Positions 58,595 to 64,000 of a DNA stretch of 64,000 bases are shown here, in pieces; within the stretch, counting starts at the first letter, position 1; each line of letters starts with the position of its first letter. Source of the DNA: JBBDJB01 sp040880125 (GTDB taxonomy: Bacteria; Planctomycetota; Planctomycetia; Pirellulales; JBBDJB01). The translations under genes and the position numbers were made by a program. The stretch lies in assembly GCA_040880125.1 (NCBI GenBank), contig JBBDJB010000052.1, forward strand, positions 62,001-126,000, read 5' to 3'. The notes below the pieces were generated by a model. It was not told where the DNA came from, searched no databases, and was given only the letters and a program-made list of their open reading frames with translations.

Positions 58595-59746
58595 ATGCCT
58601 ATGCCCCTATGCAATCGCGTCGTATGGCTGCTCGCGCTGCTCATCATGCCGGCCGATTCAGCCCAACCGCAAGATGCTCAAACGCAAGAAAGCGTCCACG
58701 CCGGGCGGGCCAGCGAAGTCACCGCGCACATCCAGCAGACGTTCTACAGCCCACGCTCCGGTTTCTACCGCTTCTCCGTCGACGAGCGGCGGCCGGCCTA
58801 CATGTGGGGCTGCGGGATCATGTTCTCCACACTGGCCGGGGCTGCAAGGCACGAGCCGGACCAGTACCGGCCGCTGTTGGGCCAGTACTTCGCGGCGCTC
58901 GATCGCTACTGGGACGATGCTGTCGACATCCCCGGCTACGAACCGCTACCCACCCGCGGCGGCGGCAACGACAAGTATTATGATGACAACGCCTGGATGG
59001 TCCTCACCTTCCTGGAAGCGTACGAGATGACCGGCGAGGATCGCTATCTGAACCGGGCGGATGAGACATTGAAGTTCGTGCTCAGTGGCGAGGACGATCG
59101 GCTGGGCGGCGGAATCTGGTGGCACGAAGAGCACAAGGACGGCACGAAGAACACCTGCTCGTGCGCCCCGGCGGCCATCGGCTGCCTCCGCCTGGCGAAC
59201 TTCCGCGAAGGCGACGAAGCTCAAGCGCTGATCGATCGCGCCGAGCGGCTGGTCGACTGGACCGTGGAGAACCTGCAAACGCCCGAGGGATTGTTCGACG
59301 ATCGCATCGTCGTGGAGACGGGCGAGGTTAAGCGCGGCACGCTCACGTACAACTCAGGCTTGATGATCCGCGCGATGTTGGGGCTTTATCGGGCCAAGGG
59401 CGACCCGGCGCGACTGGAGGAGGCGAAACGGATCGCCGCGGCGTGCAATCGCCTGGTGCGACGACGCACGGGCGTATATCGCGATCCGCCCCGCTGGTCG
59501 CACTTGCTGGTGGAAGCGGACTTGGAGCTTTACCGTACGACGAAAGAGCCCTATTTGCTCGCCCGCGCGAAGGCCAACGCCGAGTACGTGTACGACCGCT
59601 GGAAGAACAACCCGCCGGACGACCTGATGGCGAATGCTTCGGTCACCCGCATGCTGTGGCTACTGGCCGACACCGAGACCGAGGTGGGGCGAGAATTCTG
59701 GGAGCGGTCGGATGAGCTAGCCAATTTGCTGCAGCAGACACAATGA
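58595..59746 (+). CDS. GH76-like glycoside hydrolase (alpha-1,6-mannanase family), secreted
   Basis: The ATG at 58595 has GGAGAA 7 bp upstream and gives a signal peptide (NRVVWLLALLIMPADSAQ). The 383-residue product is an (alpha/alpha)6-barrel with the GH76 catalytic Asp pair at 130-131 in NDKYYDDNAWM, GGGIWWHEEHKDGTKNTCSCAPA, LVDWTVENL, and TLTYNSGLMIRAML. GH76 enzymes cut alpha-1,6-mannan of fungal walls or lipoglycans; planctomycetal relatives may act on other mannose polymers or unrelated glycans. It stands 12 bp before the SMR exporter gene, so the two are probably co-transcribed. Confidence 0.82.
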   Translation: MPMPLCNRVVWLLALLIMPADSAQPQDAQTQESVHAGRASEVTAHIQQTFYSPRSGFYRFSVDERRPAYMWGCGIMFSTLAGAARHEPDQYRPLLGQYFAALDRYWDDAVDIPGYEPLPTRGGGNDKYYDDNAWMVLTFLEAYEMTGEDRYLNRADETLKFVLSGEDDRLGGGIWWHEEHKDGTKNTCSCAPAAIGCLRLANFREGDEAQALIDRAERLVDWTVENLQTPEGLFDDRIVVETGEVKRGTLTYNSGLMIRAMLGLYRAKGDPARLEEAKRIAAACNRLVRRRTGVYRDPPRWSHLLVEADLELYRTTKEPYLLARAKANAEYVYDRWKNNPPDDLMANASVTRMLWLLADTETEVGREFWERSDELANLLQQTQ

Positions 59747-59758
59747 GAAGGCACACGC

Positions 59759-60088
59759 ATGGGCCCTTGGTGGTTACTGATCTTGGCGGGTTGCTTGGAG
59801 ACGGCCTGGGCCGTCGGCTTGAAATACACCGACGGCTTCACTCGTCTGTGGCCAAGTCTATGGACGGCCGCCGCGATCGCGGGCAGCATGATCCTGCTGG
59901 CGCTCGCCGCCAGATCGATCCCGATCGGCACCGCCTATAGCGTGTGGGTCGGCATCGGCGCCGTGGGGGCGTGCATCCTGGGGCGAGTACTTTTTGACGA
60001 GCCACTTACGCTGTTGCGCTTGCTGTTTCTGGCTCTGCTTCTGGTGGCGATCGCCGGGCTGAAGCTCACCTCGCAGGAGCCGGCTTAA
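59759..60088 (+). CDS. sugE: SMR-family guanidinium exporter (SugE/Gdx type)
   Basis: A 109-residue, four-helix dual-topology transporter. The membrane Glu is at about residue 14 in GCLETAWAVGLKYTDGFTRLWPS, a segment characteristic of the SugE/Gdx branch rather than the multidrug EmrE branch. PIGTAYSVWVGIGAVG is the third conserved block. Family members export guanidinium in exchange for protons. No guanidine riboswitch is visible upstream, and the gene follows GH76 at 12 bp, so regulation is probably shared with that gene. Its stop codon overlaps the convergent purM stop in the shared TTAA (60085-60088). Confidence 0.9.
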   Translation: MGPWWLLILAGCLETAWAVGLKYTDGFTRLWPSLWTAAAIAGSMILLALAARSIPIGTAYSVWVGIGAVGACILGRVLFDEPLTLLRLLFLALLLVAIAGLKLTSQEPA

Positions 60089-61152
60089 TGATCCGCCCAA
60101 ACCACGCCGCCTTCGCCCTCTTCCACCCGGCCGATTGGCCAGCTCGACACGCCGTGGTCGGCCCATTGGGCCTGGATGCTTTCGGCGTAGTACGGACTGA
60201 CAACCATGGCCAAACCGACGCCCATGTTGAACACGCGCTCCATCTCCGCCGGCTCGACTTCGCCCAGCCGCGCCAGCCAGTTGAACTCTTCGGGCACGGG
60301 CCAGCTTCCGCGATCGAGCAGCACGCGCACGCCCTCGGGCACAATGCGGCCCAGGTTTTCGCGCAAGCCGCCGCCCGTGATGTGAGCGATCCCATGAACG
60401 ACGCCTTTAACCTTGTAGTGGTTGAGAATCTCGCGGAGCGGCCGGGCGTAGATCCGCGTCGGCGTCAGCAGAATCTCGCCCACGGTGCGGTCGCACGACT
60501 CGACGCGGTCGGCCACGTCCAGGCCGGCGATGTCGAACACGATCTTCCGCGCCAGGCTATACCCGTTGGAGTGCAGTCCACTGGAGGCGATTCCCAGTAC
60601 GACGTCGCCCGGCGCGATGGCCTGCCCGTCGATCATCCGTTTGCGTTCGACCACGCCCACGCAGAAGCCGGCCAGATCGTAGTCGCCGCGGGCATACAGA
60701 TCGGGCATGATGGCCGTTTCCCCGCCGATCAGCGCGGCGTCGCTCTCGACGCAGCCTTGGCTGATGCCGCTGACGATCTGCTCCAGCAGCGGCGGATCGT
60801 CTTCGGCCATGGCGACGTAGTCGAGGAACAACAGCGGCTCGGCACCGCAGCACAAGGCGTCGTTGACGCACATCGCCACCAGGTCGATGCCGACCGTGTC
60901 GTGGGCGCCCATTCGCTGGGCGACCTTGAGCTTCGTGCCGACGCCGTCGGTGCAGGAAACAAGCACCGGCTGGCTATACTTGCGGGCGAACAGCGGGCTG
61001 TCAAAGTCGAGCTGGAAGAGGCCCGCAAACCCCCCGGGCGCGTCGATTACGCGGGGAGAGAAGGTCCGCCGCATTAGCCGGGGCAGCCGCGACATGGCTT
61101 GCTGATAGCGGTCGAGATCGACCCCGACATCTTTGTAAGTTGCTTTAGCCAT
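60085..61152 (-). CDS. purM: Phosphoribosylformylglycinamidine cyclo-ligase
   Basis: AIR synthetase, fifth step of purine synthesis. The 355-residue product has ATYKDVGVDLDRYQQAM at the N-terminus, VLVSCTDGVGTKLKVAQRM, HDTVGIDLVAMCVNDALCCGAEPLLFLDY in blocks, LIGGETAIMPDLY, and LGIASSGLHSNGYSLARKIV, all conserved in PurM. The length is typical. No other pur gene is linked. It converges with sugE, the two stop codons sharing TTAA. Confidence 0.96.
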   Translation of the reverse strand: MAKATYKDVGVDLDRYQQAMSRLPRLMRRTFSPRVIDAPGGFAGLFQLDFDSPLFARKYSQPVLVSCTDGVGTKLKVAQRMGAHDTVGIDLVAMCVNDALCCGAEPLLFLDYVAMAEDDPPLLEQIVSGISQGCVESDAALIGGETAIMPDLYARGDYDLAGFCVGVVERKRMIDGQAIAPGDVVLGIASSGLHSNGYSLARKIVFDIAGLDVADRVESCDRTVGEILLTPTRIYARPLREILNHYKVKGVVHGIAHITGGGLRENLGRIVPEGVRVLLDRGSWPVPEEFNWLARLGEVEPAEMERVFNMGVGLAMVVSPYYAESIQAQWADHGVSSWPIGRVEEGEGGVVWADH

Positions 61153-61455
61153 TGAGCTTAACCACGTGCCGGGGGCGAGATGAAAATTTTAACGGGGGTC
61201 GGCCGCCATTGTCAACGAAGCGGCCGGCGACAGACTGCCGTACAGTGGCGGTTGTTGCGAATCGATGGCTGTCAAATTGAGTGGGATAGGCCGAGGCGAC
61301 GGTGGTTTTTGCGGGCGCGGGGCCGCCTCTGCCGCAGGTTGACACGTCGCGGCCCGGTTGACACGATGGGGAGACGTTTTATTGCAGCCGTACGATCAAT
61401 TCCAGGTCAAACTCGGCCGTGGTCGCTAGGTTGTGCAGGTTAACAGGAGAACACC
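61153..61455. other. 303-bp divergent spacer between purM and the cytochrome c gene
   Basis: GGTTGACACG occurs twice, at 61337-61346 and 61356-61365, a 19-bp direct repeat whose TTGACA parts could act as -35 elements. A TTTATT at 61378-61383 is a weak -10. The cytochrome gene ribosome site AGGAG lies at 61445-61449. No gene is seen. Confidence 0.45.
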
Positions 61456-62238
61456 GTGAATCGCTTCATGCATCGATGGGGTCGCCATTTAATCGTCGCC
61501 GTGTTGGCGGTGGCGCTGGTGAAAGGACTGAGTGCCGCGGACGCGCCTGAGCCCGTTTCTGTTTCGAACTACGCCCCGGCCGAGGACTTGATGGCCCAGG
61601 CCGATTTCTTCATGGAACGGCTGGCCGAGTCGCTCGAAAGCGCCGACTCATACACGATCGCCTCGAAGGCCCGCGTGCAGAAGGACGCCAACACGATGAT
61701 CGTGCTGCTGATGGGCCTCGGTCTGCACGACCAGGACAACCGCGTCAAGGCCGCCGCCCCGGCACTGATTGCCCAGGCGAAAAAGGTTGCCGAATCGTAC
61801 GACGATTACCAGGCTACCAAGACGGCCTTCGATGCCCTGGCCGAGGGTTTCACGAGCGGTAGTGCGACCGGCGGCGAGCCGCTGGAGTGGAAGCCCTACT
61901 TCGCGCTGGGCCAGGTGATGAAGCAGGTGACGCTGATCAACAACCGACTGCGTCTGGGCGTGCAGGAGCGGAACTTCGAACGGCGTCTCCAGGATTCAGC
62001 CGGTTATTCTGCCACGCTCGGTCTGATCGGCCAGGTGGCCGTCACCGACACGCACGAAGTGAAGGACGAGGCGAACCTGCCGCAATGGTACGGGTTCGCA
62101 ATCGAGATGCGCGACGCTGCCGGTGCGGTAAACAAGGCAGTCCACGATAAGGATCTCGCCGCCGCGACGGCCGCCTTCGAACGGCTCAACAAGAATTGCA
62201 ACGATTGTCACGCCGTGTTCCGCAAGGACTTGCTATAG
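61456..62238 (+). CDS. Periplasmic class II-type cytochrome c (C-terminal haem)
   Basis: The start is a GTG at 61456 with AGGAG 6 bp upstream. The 260-residue product has a signal peptide (to about LSAAD, residue 29) and an all-helical body. A single haem site CNDCHAVF (Cys248, Cys251, His252) lies just 8 residues from the C-terminus, the position found in four-helix class II (c') cytochromes. At about 230 mature residues it is roughly twice the usual c' size, so the N-terminal half may be a second, haem-less bundle. It probably carries electrons or binds small gases. No oxidase or reductase gene is adjacent. Confidence 0.85.
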   Translation: MNRFMHRWGRHLIVAVLAVALVKGLSAADAPEPVSVSNYAPAEDLMAQADFFMERLAESLESADSYTIASKARVQKDANTMIVLLMGLGLHDQDNRVKAAAPALIAQAKKVAESYDDYQATKTAFDALAEGFTSGSATGGEPLEWKPYFALGQVMKQVTLINNRLRLGVQERNFERRLQDSAGYSATLGLIGQVAVTDTHEVKDEANLPQWYGFAIEMRDAAGAVNKAVHDKDLAAATAAFERLNKNCNDCHAVFRKDLL

Positions 62239-62493
62239 CACGTCCGGCGCGGTCAAGAGACGGCGGCAAAATGCCGAAGGACTTAGAGCACCTTGGCCTG
62301 GCCTCCTCCTGATCGGGAGGGGGCCAGTCGGTGTGCACCTGCCGAGGTTTCTCCGCAGTCGGTTGCACCCGAAGGGGAGAGTTCGCCTCAAGTGCGCCAC
62401 GGTACGCCTACGCGAAAGTGTGGGAGTCGGACTTTCGCGTAGCTGTCCTTTCGTCGTTTTGCCTGCCACCTTCTTGATTTAGACGCATGGATT

Positions 62494-64000
62494 ATGCTCA
62501 GCGAAGCGATGTCGTTCACGGCTGGCTCGGCCAGCGTTGCCATGGCGCAACCGCATTCCGCTCTTCAATTCAGCTATCCCTTGCCTTACGGGGCAATCGT
62601 GCGGGATGGCGGCGTGCAGTTCGTGGTCTTCAGTCGCTCGGCCACGGCGATGCGGGTGCTCCTTTACGAGAAGGTCACCGACCGTGATCCGACCGATTTG
62701 ATCGAGTTGGATCGCGAGAACGACCGCTGGGGCGATATTTGGAGCGTCTTCATGCCCGGGCTCGCTCCGGGACAGCTCTATCACTTCCAGGCCGACGGAC
62801 CGCACGACCCAAAGAATGGCCACCGTTTCGACCCGAAGGCGCGCCTGATCGACCCGTACTCGCGGGCGCTGGCCGGTTGCTTTCAGCGGTCCGACGACGG
62901 GATCATTCGGCCTCCCAAGTGCGTGGTGGTCGACGATCAATTCGACTGGCAGAGCGACCGTCACCTAAGGCGGAACCTTTCCGAGACGATCATCTACGAG
63001 TTGCACGTGCGCGGCTTCACGCGCGGCCGTTCCAGCAAGGTGAAGTACCCCGGCACATACCTGGGCGTGATCGATAAGATCCCCTACCTCAAGTCGCTGG
63101 GCATCACGGCGGTCGAGCTGATGCCGGTGCACGAGTTTCCCATTCACGACGTGCTCGGCTATACGGCGCAGCGGCCGAACTATTGGGGTTACGATTCGCT
63201 GGCCTTCTTCGCCCCGCACCGCGGCTACGCGGCCGACAGCGCGCCCGGCTCGCAGGTCAGCGAGTTCAAGCAGATGGTGCGGGCCCTGCACGAGGCCGGC
63301 ATCGAGGTGATTCTCGATGTCGTCTTCAATCACACGGCCGAGGGCAACGAGCGCGGACCGGTGCTGAGCTTCAAGGGCTTGGAGAACCGCATCTACTACA
63401 TGCTCAAAGAAGACGGCACTTACAAGAATTACTCCGGATGCGGCAACACGGTCAATGGAAACCATCCCGCGGTGCGGGAAATGATCTTTCACTGCCTCCG
63501 CCACTGGGTGCACAACTACCACGTGGACGGCTTCCGCTTCGACCTGGCGTCGATTCTCAGCCGCAACCGCGTCGGCGACCTGGTTCCCAACCCGCCGCTG
63601 GTGGAGCTGATCGCCGAAGACCCGATGCTGGCCGACACGAAGATCATTGCCGAAGCCTGGGACGCGGCCGGTGCCTATCAAGTGGGCACGTTCGCCACGA
63701 TGCGCTGGGCGGAGTGGAATGGGCGCTACCGCGACGACGTGCGGCGGTATTGGCGCGGCGAAGGCGGATTGACCGGACCCTTGGCCACCCGGCTGGCCGG
63801 ATCGAGCGACCTGTACGAACCCAGCGGGCGCAAGCCGTATCACAGCATCAATTTCATCACCTCGCACGACGGGTTCACGCTAAACGACCTGGTCAGCTAT
63901 GAGCAGAAGCACAATGAAGCGAACGGCGAACTGAACCGCGACGGCGATAACCACAACTTCAGTTCGAACTACGGCGTGGAGGGACCCACGCGCCGAAAGG
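62494..64000 (+). CDS. glgX: Glycogen debranching enzyme GlgX/TreX-like (partial)
   Basis: The frame is open from 62494 to the right edge (502 codons of about 700), so the C-terminus is missing. ATGs at 62494, 62509 and 62542 are possible starts. A CBM48/isoamylase N-terminal domain (YPLPYGAIVRDGGVQFVVFS) is followed by the GH13 barrel: LDVVFNHTAEGN (region I), VDGFRFDLAS with the nucleophile Asp (region II), IIAEAWD with the acid/base Glu (region III) and FITSHDGFTLNDL (region IV). NYWGYDSLAFFAPHRGYAA is typical of GlgX/TreX. It would cleave alpha-1,6 branches of glycogen. Confidence 0.93.
   Translation, partial: MLSEAMSFTAGSASVAMAQPHSALQFSYPLPYGAIVRDGGVQFVVFSRSATAMRVLLYEKVTDRDPTDLIELDRENDRWGDIWSVFMPGLAPGQLYHFQADGPHDPKNGHRFDPKARLIDPYSRALAGCFQRSDDGIIRPPKCVVVDDQFDWQSDRHLRRNLSETIIYELHVRGFTRGRSSKVKYPGTYLGVIDKIPYLKSLGITAVELMPVHEFPIHDVLGYTAQRPNYWGYDSLAFFAPHRGYAADSAPGSQVSEFKQMVRALHEAGIEVILDVVFNHTAEGNERGPVLSFKGLENRIYYMLKEDGTYKNYSGCGNTVNGNHPAVREMIFHCLRHWVHNYHVDGFRFDLASILSRNRVGDLVPNPPLVELIAEDPMLADTKIIAEAWDAAGAYQVGTFATMRWAEWNGRYRDDVRRYWRGEGGLTGPLATRLAGSSDLYEPSGRKPYHSINFITSHDGFTLNDLVSYEQKHNEANGELNRDGDNHNFSSNYGVEGPTRRK

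Noticed and set aside
58486..59758. Guanidine riboswitch for sugE
   Set aside because: No room exists between GH76 and sugE (12 bp), and the GH76 leader contains only a family B repeat and its ribosome site.

Overview
The window reads as a gene-dense, high-GC chromosomal segment from a member of the Planctomycetota, most likely a Pirellulales-type bacterium or an assembled genome of one. Three things point there: a secreted-cytochrome/DUF1549/DUF1553 gene directly followed by a DUF1501 gene (42.5-46.9 kb), several GroEL paralogues, and many short palindromic repeats between genes. This placement is inferred from gene content; no 16S gene is present. About 46 protein genes are supported. Two of them run off the window (oadB at the left edge, a glgX-type gene at the right). 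I see no rRNA, tRNA, CRISPR array, prophage or transposase gene.

Layout. 0-6 kb: biotin ligase, then the gamma and beta subunits of a sodium-pumping biotin decarboxylase, followed by a lipoprotein metallopeptidase, a secreted esterase, a phytanoyl-CoA dioxygenase-family protein and nadD. 6-13.3 kb: priA, a histidine kinase whose sensor region carries a CxxCH haem site, rnhA and recG. 13.5-18.8 kb: a five-gene futalosine-type menaquinone cluster on the minus strand (UbiD-like, ubiE/menG, ubiX-like, ubiA-like/mqnP, mqnE). 19.2-23.5 kb: comB, glyS, a sugar-phosphate isomerase-like gene and a zinc-ribbon membrane protein. 23.7-26.4 kb: a Rieske protein and a cytochrome b fused to a dihaem c domain, which would accept electrons from the menaquinol made by the preceding cluster. 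26.5-30.3 kb: nrnA, ribF, nnrD, larB. 30.6-35.3 kb: an M24 peptidase, accB, accC and a PPi-type phosphofructokinase. 35.5-38.6 kb: hisD-hisC-hisB. 38.7-42.4 kb: an isochorismatase-like hydrolase, a class V aminotransferase, a thioesterase, a winged-helix regulator and a SirB1-like protein. 42.5-46.9 kb: the DUF1501 and DUF1549/1553 pair. 47.2-50.5 kb: tkt, a VOC protein, yacG and an FmdB-type zinc ribbon. 50.6-56.6 kb: a chaperone block transcribed groEL2, groES, groEL1, dnaJ, grpE. 57.4-60.1 kb: an M28 peptidase, a GH76-like protein and an SMR guanidinium exporter. 60.1-64 kb: purM, a class II-type cytochrome c and glgX.

How the genes fit together. Respiration dominates: menaquinone synthesis, a bc-type complex, a haem-containing sensor kinase, a soluble cytochrome c and a secreted cytochrome. 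A biotin theme links birA, oadB/oadG and accB/accC. The PPi-type phosphofructokinase and the sodium pump suggest energy-saving central metabolism.

The most notable non-coding feature is a set of at least four palindromic repeat families. They occur singly or as composite arrays, mostly within about 60 bp downstream of stop codons, and in two places as recent tandem duplications (5975-6191 and 13352-13500).
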